The notes: generated from the sequence alone by a model not told the origin. A stretch of DNA of 64,000 nucleotides from Flavobacterium aquidurense (GCF_001404985.1 NZ_JRLF01000012.1:558001-622000), one strand, 5' to 3'; positions 8,254 through 17,304 are shown, counted from the first letter of the stretch. Translations and numbers: made by a program.

Positions 8254-8913
8254 TTATAACAAAGAATATTCAGTTGCTTTATTTGAAAGCTCCATTAAAT
8301 TTTTTACTTTTAATTTCTTCATCAGGTTAAAACGATGCACTTCGGCAGTACGCTTACTGATATCAAGGGCTTCAGCGATTTCTTTATTTCCTTTTCCGGA
8401 CAATAAAAGCGCAAGAATTTCTTTTTCTCTTTTCGTAATCATCATTTCTTCGCCTAAATTTTGTTTCGGTTCCAATGATGCTGATGCGTTTGTCAATTGA
8501 CTAATTAATATAGAAGAGATATCGCCGCTAAAATATTTTCCGCCGGCAGCAACGGTATGCAGTGCTTTCAGGAATTCTTCTTTGCTTGAACCTTTTAATA
8601 AATATCCATCGGCTCCTGCTTTTATAGACTTTAATACGTATTCTTCAGATTCGTGCATAGAAAGCATGATGATCTTTACGTTATTATTTTCGCTTCTAAG
8701 TTTTTCTACTACCTCAATACCCGTTAAGTTTGGCATACGAATATCTACTATAAGTAAATCCGGTTTGCTTTCTGCAACAACTTCAATAGCATCAGCACCA
8801 TCAATAGCTTCGCCCACAACCTCGATATTTGCTTCGTTTTCAAGTAATGATTTAATTCCATCTCTTACAAAAACATGATCATCTGCCAGTACAACACGAA
8901 TGATATTACTCAT
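8254..8913 (-). CDS. NarL/FixJ-family response regulator
   Basis: A 219-residue two-component regulator. The receiver domain (1-125) has the acidic pair D11-D12, the phospho-acceptor D57 in LIVDIRMP, and the conserved lysine in LLKGSS. The C-terminal LuxR-type HTH (about 155-219) reads TKREKEILALLLSGKGNKEI and then ISKRTAEVHRFNLMKKL. It lies downstream of the sensor kinase gene (271-bp gap) and directly upstream of narK. Repeated palindromes in this locus have NarL-like spacing, which makes it the best candidate nitrate regulator. Its own upstream gap carries a wide inverted repeat of the same half-site, suggesting autoregulation. Confidence 0.9.
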   Translation of the reverse strand: MSNIIRVVLADDHVFVRDGIKSLLENEANIEVVGEAIDGADAIEVVAESKPDLLIVDIRMPNLTGIEVVEKLRSENNNVKIIMLSMHESEEYVLKSIKAGADGYLLKGSSKEEFLKALHTVAAGGKYFSGDISSILISQLTNASASLEPKQNLGEEMMITKREKEILALLLSGKGNKEIAEALDISKRTAEVHRFNLMKKLKVKNLMELSNKATEYSLL

Positions 8914-8940
8914 AATTTACTTAAATTTTATTTTGGATAT

Positions 8941-8981
8941 TTACGTATATTCATCTATAAAGAAGATGCTAATATACGTAA
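8941..8981. promoter_or_regulatory. Widely spaced inverted repeat upstream of the response regulator
   Basis: TTACGTATAT at 8941-8950 is the exact reverse complement of ATATACGTAA at 8972-8981, with 21 bp between. Each arm contains the TACGTAT half-site found at narK, nirB and nasA. It is 28-68 bp upstream of the response-regulator start, suitable for autoregulation or looping. Confidence 0.55.
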
Positions 8982-9184
8982 TTTTTGAAAAGTAAATTCC
9001 AATTTTATTAAATTCCAAATTCTAATATTAAAGGCAACATTAAAATATCATTAAAAAATAATTGCATTATAAGTTATATTTTGCAATTTATCGAAGTCTA
9101 GGGATATCGTTCATGATAACAAGATGGAGTATAATGGTGTTTTAGTTTGAGGTTTGTGCCGAATTATCAAATTGCCACATTATC

Positions 9185-10990
9185 TCATTTAAGTATCGGA
9201 ATATTAAAGGTAATTCTCGTTCCTTCGCCTGGAATTGAATTAATAAAAACACGACCGTTTACGTATTGAATTCGTTCTTTCATAAACAATAATCCCATAC
9301 CGGATTCGCTGTTGCGCTTTTTGTCTACGGCATTAATATCAAAGCCTTTTCCGTTGTCGTCTACAATAATGCTTAACAAAGTGTTGCTGTGCGAAAGCTG
9401 TACAATAATATGCGATGAACCGGCATATTTTATGGCATTATTAATGGCTTCCTGAGTTAGTCGGTAAATATTAATTTCGATTAGAGAATCTAAACGCTGG
9501 TTGAAATCGGTTTTGTTGTAAAAGAGAATTTCTTTTCCGGTTAGTTTCGAAAGTTCCTGCGTGAGTTTTGACAGAGACGAAACGATACCGTGATCGCTTA
9601 ATTCCGGAGGCATTAAATTGAAAGTTGCCGTACGAACGCCTTTAATAATATCAAGAGATAATTTCTTTAAATATTCAATTTTCTGGGCCGATTTTTCTTT
9701 GTCGTCCAGATTAATACTTTCTAAACTGAACTTTAAACCAGTTAACATCTGCCCAATTCCGTCGTGAATTTCTTTAGCGATTCGGTTTTGTTCGTTTTCC
9801 TGATTTTCAACAATTTTACTCGAAATAACCTTTTGCTGATTGATTTTTTCTGTACTGTTTTCAATATTCAGACGTTCGACTTCGCGCTGTGCTTTTTTGC
9901 GTTCAGTAATGTTGAAACATATAATTAAAAGCTCCGATTCTTCTTTTTTGATAGTTACCGGAACCATTGATAAGTCGAGCCAAAAAGTCTGAGATTCCTT
10001 ATTGGTAATTTTAATTTCGCCTTGCCAGCCACTTCTGTGTTTCTCAAAGATAATTCGATCAATATTCAATTGTTCCTTCTCATCAGTTGTCAGAACTTCA
10101 GAGAATTTTTTGTTCGAAGAAAATCGGGTATAATTGATGAGTTTGGCAAATTTTTCTCCAATATGAATGATGGAACCATCAGGTGCAATACGGCAATAAA
10201 GCAGCGTATTCTCCATGGCATAATTAAGGGATTTTAATTCTTTTACTGAATTTTCTTTTATTTCACTAATAATTTCAGTGTCATAAGCAAGCTTTAAGGC
10301 CTTCTTTTCTGAAGATAAGAGCTTGGCAATCAGTTTTTCAATTTTTTTATTGGTAGGTTTGAAGATAAAGAAAAACTCCATTAGCAAAACGAAAAGCGTA
10401 AAGGCAAAAATCCAATATTCTATTTTGCGCTGTTCTGTAACCTTTTCATGTGCTTCAAGATCGTACTGACTTACAATCTGGTTCATTTTCAAAAGGAATG
10501 TCCCTTCATTTTTCAGAATTGTCTGAACTAGTTTTTGATTTTCAGGTAAGTTGCGTTTTAAATTTAAAATAAACGAATCGGTTGCCTGACTTATATTATT
10601 GAAAACCGGATTTATTTCGGCATACAATCTATTCAGGGTTTCGCTTTTTTCTTTTGGAAAAGCTAAACTGTCATTACCATTTTCAAGTGCATTCTGAGTT
10701 GTTTTCCAAAGTTCTAATACATTTTTTAAATGCGAAATCTGTTTTTGTGAAACAGTATCCGAAACATAATTTAAGATCAAAACTTCTTTGACAATTTTCT
10801 GGCTCAACATTCTTTGTTTACCCGAAATATTGATGATTTTAGAATCACTTAATTGTTGTTTCAAATTGTACTGAACCAATATCTGACTTAAAATGACAGT
10901 TACAGCAATTGTCCAAAGTGCAAAAAAATACCAACGTCGTAAATTTTTGAAAGTAATTTTATCTGCAGTTTCCTGATTGCTTTTTTTCAT
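9185..10990 (-). CDS. Nitrate-type sensor histidine kinase (PilJ input, PAS, HisKA_3)
   Basis: A 601-residue membrane kinase. TM1 is at about 19-39. The extracytoplasmic domain opens with ISGKQRMLSQ (55-64), the signature of the PilJ/NarX-NarQ-type four-helix input domain. TM2 is around 190-208. A PAS/PAC segment follows at about 255-375. The dimerisation region RIAKEIHDGIGQML carries the phospho-accepting histidine near residue 408. The ATPase part has EAINNAIKYA (N box), DDNGKGFD and GMGLLFMKERI (G boxes). HisKA_3 kinases pair with NarL/FixJ regulators, and such a gene follows immediately. Nitrate or nitrite is the likely signal, from family and context. Confidence 0.88.
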   Translation of the reverse strand: MKKSNQETADKITFKNLRRWYFFALWTIAVTVILSQILVQYNLKQQLSDSKIINISGKQRMLSQKIVKEVLILNYVSDTVSQKQISHLKNVLELWKTTQNALENGNDSLAFPKEKSETLNRLYAEINPVFNNISQATDSFILNLKRNLPENQKLVQTILKNEGTFLLKMNQIVSQYDLEAHEKVTEQRKIEYWIFAFTLFVLLMEFFFIFKPTNKKIEKLIAKLLSSEKKALKLAYDTEIISEIKENSVKELKSLNYAMENTLLYCRIAPDGSIIHIGEKFAKLINYTRFSSNKKFSEVLTTDEKEQLNIDRIIFEKHRSGWQGEIKITNKESQTFWLDLSMVPVTIKKEESELLIICFNITERKKAQREVERLNIENSTEKINQQKVISSKIVENQENEQNRIAKEIHDGIGQMLTGLKFSLESINLDDKEKSAQKIEYLKKLSLDIIKGVRTATFNLMPPELSDHGIVSSLSKLTQELSKLTGKEILFYNKTDFNQRLDSLIEINIYRLTQEAINNAIKYAGSSHIIVQLSHSNTLLSIIVDDNGKGFDINAVDKKRNSESGMGLLFMKERIQYVNGRVFINSIPGEGTRITFNIPILK

Positions 10991-11060
10991 TCGAAAATAC
11001 TATTTTTCTCTTTATCGGAAAATGGAATTCGGTTTTAGCTCATTTTATATGAACATCAAA

Positions 11061-11645
11061 TTATAATCCTAAAGAAGCTTTTATCAAATTTAGATTTTCT
11101 TCAGAGTATTTGATTTTCAAAGCTTCCTGATGTCCTTTGTCAGACATTTTATCCCAGGTTTTTTTGATGATGTTTTTTAGTTTTTCCTCATCGTGTTTAT
11201 GTACAAAAGGATCTAAATAATATTCTAAAAATACCAGGCAAATAACATCTTCAAGAAGTTGGGTTTCGGCATCTTTTTTAAGTAGTTTCTTTTCGATTAA
11301 AAAAGAAACACGATCGATAAAGTCCTGGTTATATCCTGCTTTTTCTAAAATTTCGGCAGTCGTTTTAGCGTGAAATTTTTTAAGATCTTCTCTCCATCTC
11401 AAATAGCCCACACGATCCATTGGGTAAGATTCGCGAGCTACTTTCCATCGGCAAATGTGTTGCGCTTTTGAGGCAATCTGAATTTGTTCTGAAGCTTCAG
11501 GTTCAAACTGCATCAATCTATCGTACATTCTGTTCGAATACAATAATTCTTTTGGATATTCAGTATTCTGATCGATTTCGATATTCGGATCCTGAGCGTT
11601 TTCAGCATCAATCCACTCGCTTGCTTTTTGAAAAGGTGTGTTCAT
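11061..11645 (-). CDS. DUF4202 family protein
   Basis: A protein of 194 residues starting at the ATG at 11643-11645 (MNTPFQKASEWIDAENAQDP); an upstream in-frame TTG gives nine extra residues and is less likely. I recognise the DUF4202 family, which occurs beside nirBD genes. The block AQHICRWKVARESYPMDR with a later FHA and acidic helices resembles an HD-type all-helical metal-binding fold, but no activity is known to me. It is cytoplasmic with no membrane segment. It lies between nirD and the sensor kinase on the same strand, so a role in nitrite reductase function or its regulation is plausible. Confidence 0.75.
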   Translation of the reverse strand: MNTPFQKASEWIDAENAQDPNIEIDQNTEYPKELLYSNRMYDRLMQFEPEASEQIQIASKAQHICRWKVARESYPMDRVGYLRWREDLKKFHAKTTAEILEKAGYNQDFIDRVSFLIEKKLLKKDAETQLLEDVICLVFLEYYLDPFVHKHDEEKLKNIIKKTWDKMSDKGHQEALKIKYSEENLNLIKASLGL

Positions 11646-11791
11646 TTTTTTGGTTGGATAATAGAATTTCAAAGATACGGAATTAGTAAATAAGTGAAAT
11701 GTGAAATGTGAGCAGTAAAGTGAAAAATGAGAATGTACCTTACAGTTCTAAAATTCATTTAACATTTTTCTTTTAACATCTCATAATTTTT

Positions 11792-12169
11792 CTAATCCAC
11801 AAAACCTACAAATACTTCGTCTTCAATAATTTTAATCGGATAAGTTGCAATTTTAAAATCGTCTCCGTTTAGGTTAGAACCATCTACTAATGAGAATGTT
11901 TTTTTGTGCATTGGACAGGCAATTTTTGGGATGTCATCTACAGATCCTGTCATGCCTCTTGCGAGAACCATTTCCATTTTATGCGGACAGGCGTTTTGGC
12001 AAGCGTACCATTCGTTGCGGCGTGTAAAATTAAAAATGGCAATTTGTTTGTTTTTGTATTTGATGCAGCCACCACGATTGGTTGGGAAATCTTCTGTTTT
12101 TCCGGCTTTGAACCAAATTGTTGCATCATTAGGATGAACCGTTTCGTATTGATTTAAGATTTCTTCCAT
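11792..12169 (-). CDS. nirD: Nitrite reductase [NAD(P)H] small subunit, Rieske-type
   Basis: A 125-residue Rieske-fold protein. The cluster-binding motifs are NACPHK (C-x-H) and, 23 residues on, ACPMHKK (C-x2-H), so a [2Fe-2S] Rieske centre should form. Many NirD proteins lack these ligands, so this one may be redox-active. It partners NirB in six-electron reduction of nitrite to ammonium. The gene is on the same strand as nirB but 226 bp downstream of it, with two inverted repeats in the gap. Confidence 0.9.
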   Translation of the reverse strand: MEEILNQYETVHPNDATIWFKAGKTEDFPTNRGGCIKYKNKQIAIFNFTRRNEWYACQNACPHKMEMVLARGMTGSVDDIPKIACPMHKKTFSLVDGSNLNGDDFKIATYPIKIIEDEVFVGFVD

Positions 12170-12188
12170 TTTAATAAGTTTTGTGTTC

Positions 12189-12257
12189 CTGTTCTTATCC
12201 CTCTTTTTACAATCAAGAGAGTTTGATGGCGCAGTAAAAAAGAGGGTAAGAGGACAG
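12189..12257. repeat. Long imperfect inverted repeat in the nirB-nirD gap
   Basis: Arms of about 22-24 nt (12189-12210 and 12234-12257, core TCCCTCTTTTT / AAAAAAGAGGGT) flank a 23-nt loop. It can form a strong hairpin in either strand. Its position between nirB and nirD suggests attenuation, processing or a small non-autonomous element; no target duplication was seen. Confidence 0.55.
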
Positions 12258-12318
12258 CAAACGTTTTTGATATTTTTTCTTTTTTTTGGAGCTTATATTT
12301 TCTGTAGACGGGAAATTG

Positions 12319-12380
12319 CTCGCAAAGGCGCTAAGTTTTTTTTTCTTAAGTTTTACAATTTAATTTTGCGTCTTTGCGAG
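12319..12380. repeat. Dispersed CTCGCAAAG repeat, inverted pair
   Basis: CTCGCAAAG at 12319-12327 and its complement CTTTGCGAG at 12372-12380 flank a 44-nt AT-rich loop. The longer form CTCGCAAAGNCGCNAAG also occurs at 17499-17515, so this is a short dispersed repeat. It lies just downstream of the nirB stop codon. Confidence 0.5.
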
Positions 12381-12395
12381 ATTAAAATAACTTTT

Positions 12396-14909
12396 TTAAG
12401 ACCAGGCTTTTGGCGCTTTTTGATCTCGTAACGGAACAAAAACTACATTATCGTCTTTTTCTTCAGAGTTTACAAAATGGTTGAAACGTTTTAATAATCT
12501 TGGTTTTTCTAATACTTGTTTCCATTCGCATTCAAAAGTGTTTACCAGAGTCTGCATTTCAGCTTCTAAAGTTTCGCAGATTCCTAAACGGTCTTCTATA
12601 ATTACTTCTTTTAAATATTCTAAACCGCCGTCGAGTTTTTCTAACCAGGTTGCAGTTCTAATAAGCGGACCGGCAGTGCGGATATAATACATTAAAAAAC
12701 GATCCAGATATTTTATGACGGTTTCTTTACTAATTTGTTCTGCCAGTAAAACGGCGTGTTTAGGGTTTGCACCACCGTTTCCGGCGATGTATAAATTCCA
12801 TCCGCCTTCAACAGCAATCAATCCGAAATCTTTTCCTCGGGCTTCGGCACATTCGCGGATGCAGGCTGAAACACCGCCTTTTAATTTATGCGGAGAACGG
12901 ATGCCTTTATATCTGTTTTCTAATTCTATTGCAAATCCGGCACTGTCATCCATTCCGTAACGGCACCAGGCGTTTCCAACACAACTTTTTACGGCACGAA
13001 GTGATTTTCCGTAAGCATGGCCACTTTCGAAACCATTATCAATTAAAATTTTCCAGATTTTAGGCAAATCACTCAAATGTGCTCCAAATAAATCGACACG
13101 TTGAGCGCCCGTAATTTTGGTATATAAATCGAATTGTTTGGCTACTTCGCCAATCACGATTAATTTTTCTGCAGTAATTTCGCCTCCGGCAACTCTTGGT
13201 ACTACAGAATAAGTTCCGTTACGCTGAATATTAGCCAGAAATCTGTCGTTTGTATCTTGTGTAGTTACATGTTTATTAGCGGTATCATTGTAAATACTCG
13301 AAAAAATAGAGGCTACGACAGGTTTACAAACTTCGCAGCCATCGCCTTTGCCATGATGATCAATCACTTCGTAGAAATTATCATATTTATTGATTTTAAC
13401 CAAGTCGTATAATTCCTGACGAGTATAACTAAAGTGTTCACAAATTACATCTTTCACTTCTTTTCCAAGTGATTTTTGAGTGGCTTTTACTAAATCTGAA
13501 ACCATTGGTTTACACCCTCCACAACCAGAAGTAGCTTTGGTATGTTTTACAACGTCTGTGAAATTTGAGCAGGTTTCGTCTAAAAGGGAACAACAAATAG
13601 CACCTTTTGTAACATTCTCGCAGGAACAAATTACTGCGGTATCCGGTAAATCCAGAACACTTCCCATACTTGAACCTTCAGATCCGTCTCTGGAACCTAA
13701 AATTAGATCTTCCGGATTTTTGGGCAACGCCATGGCATTACTGAAAATCTGAAAAAGAGAATTATAATCGCTTGAATCTCCCACTAAAATTCCGCCTAAT
13801 AGGGTTTTAGAATCTTTGGTCACGTTAATTCTTTTGTAAATTCCGCTTAATTTATTCTCATAAATAATAGCAGTTACATCATTATTTTCTACGAAAGGAT
13901 CACCAAAACTCGCCACTTCAACACCAATTAGTTTCAATTGAGTCGACATATCGATGGTTTCTCTCATGGTTTTAGAACCATTTAAGATTTGCTCAGCCGC
14001 TACATCTGCCATTTCGTAACCTGGAGCAACAAGTCCGTAAATATTCTGATTGTAAAGTGCCACTTCGCCAATTGCATAAATAGAAGGATCTGATGTTTGC
14101 ATTTGATTGTTTACCACAATTCCGCCTCTTAAACCAACTTCAAGTCCTGAAACCCTTGCCAGTTCGTCGCGAGGTTTGATTCCGGCAGAAATAACCAACA
14201 TGTCAACTTTTAACAATTCATCATCGGCAAACATCATTCCCGTTATGCATGATTCCCCGTCAATATATTGTGTGGCTTTGTTAAGATGAATTCCGATATT
14301 TAATTCTTCGATTTTTGATTGCAGCATATCACTTGCGCCTTTGTCTAATTGTCTGGGCATTAAACGCGGAGCAAATTCTACCACATGTGGATTCAGTCCC
14401 AGATCACGAACTGCTTTTGCGGCTTCAAGGCCTAATAGACCACCGCCTAAAACGGCCGCTTCTGTGGCGCCTTTTTGTTTTATTTTTTTAGCATACGCCA
14501 TAATAGCATCCAGATCCTCAATGGTTCTATACACAAAAACACCTTCTTTTTCGACCCCATCAATAGGAGGAACAAAAGCTGAGGATCCTGTAGCAAGAAC
14601 TAAGTAATCATACGTATGGGTTTTTTCTAAATGGGTATGGATTGTTTTTTGTTTGCGATTAATATCTGTAATGAGTTCAGAAGTATTCAGCGTAATGTTG
14701 TTTTCTAAATACCAATGGCTTGTTGATAATGATAAGTCATCTGCGGTTTTACCTCCAAAGTATTCACTTAAATGAACACGATCATATGCACGCCTTGGTT
14801 CTTCGCCAAATACAGTAATCTGATACTTTTCGTTTCCTAATTTTGCAACGAATTTTTCGCAAAATTTATAACCAACCATGCCGTTTCCAACTACTATTAC
14901 TTTAATCAT
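12396..14909 (-). CDS. nirB: Nitrite reductase [NAD(P)H] large subunit
   Basis: An 837-residue cytoplasmic siroheme enzyme that reduces nitrite to ammonium. The N-terminal FAD domain has VVGNGMVG (residues 6-13). The NAD(P)H-binding AVLGGGLLGLEAA lies near 150. Two BFD-like [2Fe-2S] cysteine regions follow: CSCENVTKGAICC with TSGCGGCKPMV, and GDGCEVCKPVV. The sulfite/nitrite reductase half-domains carry the siroheme/[4Fe-4S] ligands in CVGNAWC and SACIRECAEA. Length is normal for NirB. The upstream gap (14922-15034) is dense in the shared operator half-sites. It is the most upstream gene of the nir block, followed by nirD, DUF4202 and the sensor kinase. Confidence 0.95.
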   Translation of the reverse strand: MIKVIVVGNGMVGYKFCEKFVAKLGNEKYQITVFGEEPRRAYDRVHLSEYFGGKTADDLSLSTSHWYLENNITLNTSELITDINRKQKTIHTHLEKTHTYDYLVLATGSSAFVPPIDGVEKEGVFVYRTIEDLDAIMAYAKKIKQKGATEAAVLGGGLLGLEAAKAVRDLGLNPHVVEFAPRLMPRQLDKGASDMLQSKIEELNIGIHLNKATQYIDGESCITGMMFADDELLKVDMLVISAGIKPRDELARVSGLEVGLRGGIVVNNQMQTSDPSIYAIGEVALYNQNIYGLVAPGYEMADVAAEQILNGSKTMRETIDMSTQLKLIGVEVASFGDPFVENNDVTAIIYENKLSGIYKRINVTKDSKTLLGGILVGDSSDYNSLFQIFSNAMALPKNPEDLILGSRDGSEGSSMGSVLDLPDTAVICSCENVTKGAICCSLLDETCSNFTDVVKHTKATSGCGGCKPMVSDLVKATQKSLGKEVKDVICEHFSYTRQELYDLVKINKYDNFYEVIDHHGKGDGCEVCKPVVASIFSSIYNDTANKHVTTQDTNDRFLANIQRNGTYSVVPRVAGGEITAEKLIVIGEVAKQFDLYTKITGAQRVDLFGAHLSDLPKIWKILIDNGFESGHAYGKSLRAVKSCVGNAWCRYGMDDSAGFAIELENRYKGIRSPHKLKGGVSACIRECAEARGKDFGLIAVEGGWNLYIAGNGGANPKHAVLLAEQISKETVIKYLDRFLMYYIRTAGPLIRTATWLEKLDGGLEYLKEVIIEDRLGICETLEAEMQTLVNTFECEWKQVLEKPRLLKRFNHFVNSEEKDDNVVFVPLRDQKAPKAWS

Positions 14910-14921
14910 GATTTCTTTAAT

Positions 14922-15034
14922 TAAGTATTACTACGCAAATATAAGTATTTATACTTATTTTATACGTAATATTTTTAATTTTTTTAAATCAAAATACTGT
15001 GTTAACTACGTATTTTATCTTGATCTTATACGTA
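14922..15034. promoter_or_regulatory. Operator cluster upstream of nirB
   Basis: A perfect 7-2-7 dyad, TAAGTAT-TT-ATACTTA, is at 14942-14957. Flanking half-sites are TAAGTAT 14922-14928, ATACGTA 14962-14968, TACGTAT 15007-15013 and ATACGTA 15028-15034. The density of sites suggests cooperative binding of the nitrate regulator. The remaining gap to 15175 shows nothing else distinctive. Confidence 0.65.
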
Positions 15035-15175
15035 GCGCAGGTTTGGAGAGAATCTTGGCAGGATGATTTATGTAAATTTGAAAAGATTCTAAATAAGGAT
15101 TTCAAAAAAATGTCGTAAATTCATAAGAATTTTATATATGTTTTATTTAAAAGAAATATTCTTAACATAAATTCT

Positions 15176-15958
15176 ATGAAAAAAGCACTTTTATTTTTGC
15201 TATTACTATCATTGATAGTGAGTTGTAAATCTACAGCCGGCAAAATCTCAGATACAAAAACAACTACTTCTGAGTATGGAGCTCAGGAAGATCAAATGAA
15301 ATATTACTTTACGGCGACCGGAAATGAACCTTTTTGGACATTAAAAATGGGAACAGAAGGTATTGAGTTTACCTCGTTGATTTCCGGAAAAGAGAAGCTT
15401 ATTTTTCCGGCAACCGAAGTTGTTAAAGCAATGGATGCCAATATAAAGATGTACAAAATAAGCAATGAAACAGCAGCTGCAACAATCACTATTCAGCAAT
15501 TAGAATGTCAAAACTCCATGTCTGGTGCAATTTCTCCTTATAAAGTTTCAATTGAAATTAAAAATAACGCTGAACTTGCTTTTACAAAATTAGGCGGATG
15601 CGGGACTTATAATACTGATTATCGTCTTCACGATATTTGGGTCCTGGAAGAACTGAACGGATTTAAAGTTTTTATAACTGATTTTCAAAGAGAATTACCA
15701 CGTCTTGAAATCAACTCTTCTGAAAATAAATTTATGGGTTATGGAGGTTGTAATGCTATCAGCGGGACTATTTTTTATGAAAAAGACCTATTAAGATTTA
15801 CAAAAGTAATTGCAACTGAAATGGCTTGTGGTGCCGGAAATAAGGAAAATCAGTTTATAAAAGCGCTGCAAAATATAACTGCTTATTCTATTGGAGATAA
15901 CAGGCTGACACTTTCTAATCCTTCTGGCAAACTTTTGGTTTTTAGAAAAGTAGATTAA
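15176..15958 (+). CDS. META-domain lipoprotein
   Basis: A 260-residue exported lipoprotein. The signal is a Leu-rich stretch ending in LIVSC with a lipobox cysteine at about residue 17. Residues 40-155 form a COG3650-like beta domain (TGNEPFWTLKM). Residues 160-260 are a META/HslJ domain (WVLEELNGFKV, NKFMGYGGCNAISG, TEMACG, with a C-terminal LVF). META domains occur in heat-shock and novobiocin-resistance-related HslJ proteins; the biochemical role is unknown. It probably faces the periplasm. It converges with the DUF2130 gene and is divergent from nirB, with no sign of joint regulation beyond sharing the intergenic region. Confidence 0.8.
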   Translation: MKKALLFLLLLSLIVSCKSTAGKISDTKTTTSEYGAQEDQMKYYFTATGNEPFWTLKMGTEGIEFTSLISGKEKLIFPATEVVKAMDANIKMYKISNETAAATITIQQLECQNSMSGAISPYKVSIEIKNNAELAFTKLGGCGTYNTDYRLHDIWVLEELNGFKVFITDFQRELPRLEINSSENKFMGYGGCNAISGTIFYEKDLLRFTKVIATEMACGAGNKENQFIKALQNITAYSIGDNRLTLSNPSGKLLVFRKVD

Positions 15959-15976
15959 TAACTATAAAAAGCTTCA

Positions 15977-16019
15977 ACTTCGCTCAGTTTGAAAATTCAT
16001 TTATTCATCTGAGCGAAGT
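15977..16019. terminator. Hairpin between convergent genes
   Basis: ACTTCGCTCAG at 15977-15987 pairs exactly with CTGAGCGAAGT at 16009-16019, leaving a 21-nt loop. A-rich sequence follows on the plus strand. It is placed exactly between the stops of two convergent genes, so it may be a bidirectional terminator. The CTTCGCTCAG core is one I associate with flavobacterial intergenic repeats. Confidence 0.5.
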
Positions 16020-16026
16020 CGAAAAA

Positions 16027-17304
16027 TTATTCTAATAATTCTTTAGGATCTTCATTGTCCTCAATAAAATCCAATTCTAAAGCCCGAACGGTTTGCACCG
16101 CATTACCGGCAATACCACGAATCGATCCGTACATTCCTAAAGTGTTATGGACTACTTTTTCGATTTGCTTTTCGCGTTGTTTCCAGATACGCTGCATCGC
16201 TCTTTTTTCGGCATCCAGATCACCTTGCATTTGGGTGAAACCTTCCACAATTCCTTCTATCTGCAAGCGGAATTCGTTACTTGTTAAAAAATCATATAAC
16301 ATCGACATTTTATCACCTTTGTTTTCCTGTGCCTGAACTGCCTGACTAATCTGAATTAAGGATTGGCGTAAAACGGCACTTAATCCCTTAAATTCTTCAT
16401 AAGTACAAATCCATATTCCGTCGCGCATTCCCATTCGGTCCATTCCGGCTGGCATAACTTCAGTAACCAGAACTCCAATATTAGCTCTTTTTGTTCTGAT
16501 ATCATTTTTGAATTTCTCAATCCATGCTGGTTGAAAAGCCTTGGTACGTTTACTTTCGTAATAAATAGAACCGCAATTTTGCAGTTCACGCGTGTTTACA
16601 ATCTGTAGACAATCTGCTCCGTTAGCCCCTTTTTTTATCTCATCGATGCTATCAAGCGGAAAGTTATTTGCGAGCCATTCTTCAATAGCCAACTCCATAA
16701 CTTCTCCCTGCAATTGCATAGAACCTTGTTCCTGCTTGCGTTTCATTTCTTCGATCAGCTTTTTTTGATCGTCAGATTGCTTTTGGTATTCTTTGATTTT
16801 TAGCTCGTTTTTTTCTTCTTCCTGCTTGCGTATTTTATCACGTTCCAGTACAAGAGTAGCATTAAGCTGTTTTTGAGCTTCGGCTTCGATGGCTTCTTTC
16901 ATTTCCAGTTTTTCACGCTGAAGTTTAGCAATTTCACCAGTCATTTTATTTAATTCACGAAGTTTTTCTGATTTCTCAGAAAGTTCTTTTTCCATAGAAA
17001 GCAAACGATCTTTATTTTCTTCGTCGAGTTTTGTTTTTAGTTTTTCGGTAATTTCTTTTTCGGCTACCTTTTTTTCACGTTCCAGACGTTCTGCAAAAAG
17101 TTCATTTTCCTGTTTCTTTTTGGCTTCAAATTCGGTTTTTGCTTTTTCGAATTGCTCGTTTTTAAGCTCCAGTTCTCTAGTCTGAGCGTTCGCTTTCTGC
17201 TGAAATTCTTTACGAATACTATCTTCGAGCTGATGTTTTAGAATATCATTTACATCGATAGTTGTTCCGCAATTTGGGCACTGAATTGAAGATTGCTCTG
17301 CCAT
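16027..17304 (-). CDS. DUF2130 protein, zinc ribbon-coiled coil-nuclease-like
   Basis: A 425-residue protein. The N-terminal IQCPNCGTTID gives a zinc-ribbon half. Residues 25-205 are a highly charged coiled coil (Glu/Lys-rich). The domain at about 210-310 reads GANGADCLQIV and then YYESKRTKAF, a D...ExK arrangement of the PD-(D/E)xK nuclease fold. DUF2130 is considered related to the RmuC group, coiled-coil proteins implicated in limiting DNA rearrangement. There is no signal or membrane segment. Nuclease activity is inferred only from the motif. It is a single gene with a hairpin downstream. Confidence 0.75.
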   Translation of the reverse strand: MAEQSSIQCPNCGTTIDVNDILKHQLEDSIRKEFQQKANAQTRELELKNEQFEKAKTEFEAKKKQENELFAERLEREKKVAEKEITEKLKTKLDEENKDRLLSMEKELSEKSEKLRELNKMTGEIAKLQREKLEMKEAIEAEAQKQLNATLVLERDKIRKQEEEKNELKIKEYQKQSDDQKKLIEEMKRKQEQGSMQLQGEVMELAIEEWLANNFPLDSIDEIKKGANGADCLQIVNTRELQNCGSIYYESKRTKAFQPAWIEKFKNDIRTKRANIGVLVTEVMPAGMDRMGMRDGIWICTYEEFKGLSAVLRQSLIQISQAVQAQENKGDKMSMLYDFLTSNEFRLQIEGIVEGFTQMQGDLDAEKRAMQRIWKQREKQIEKVVHNTLGMYGSIRGIAGNAVQTVRALELDFIEDNEDPKELLE

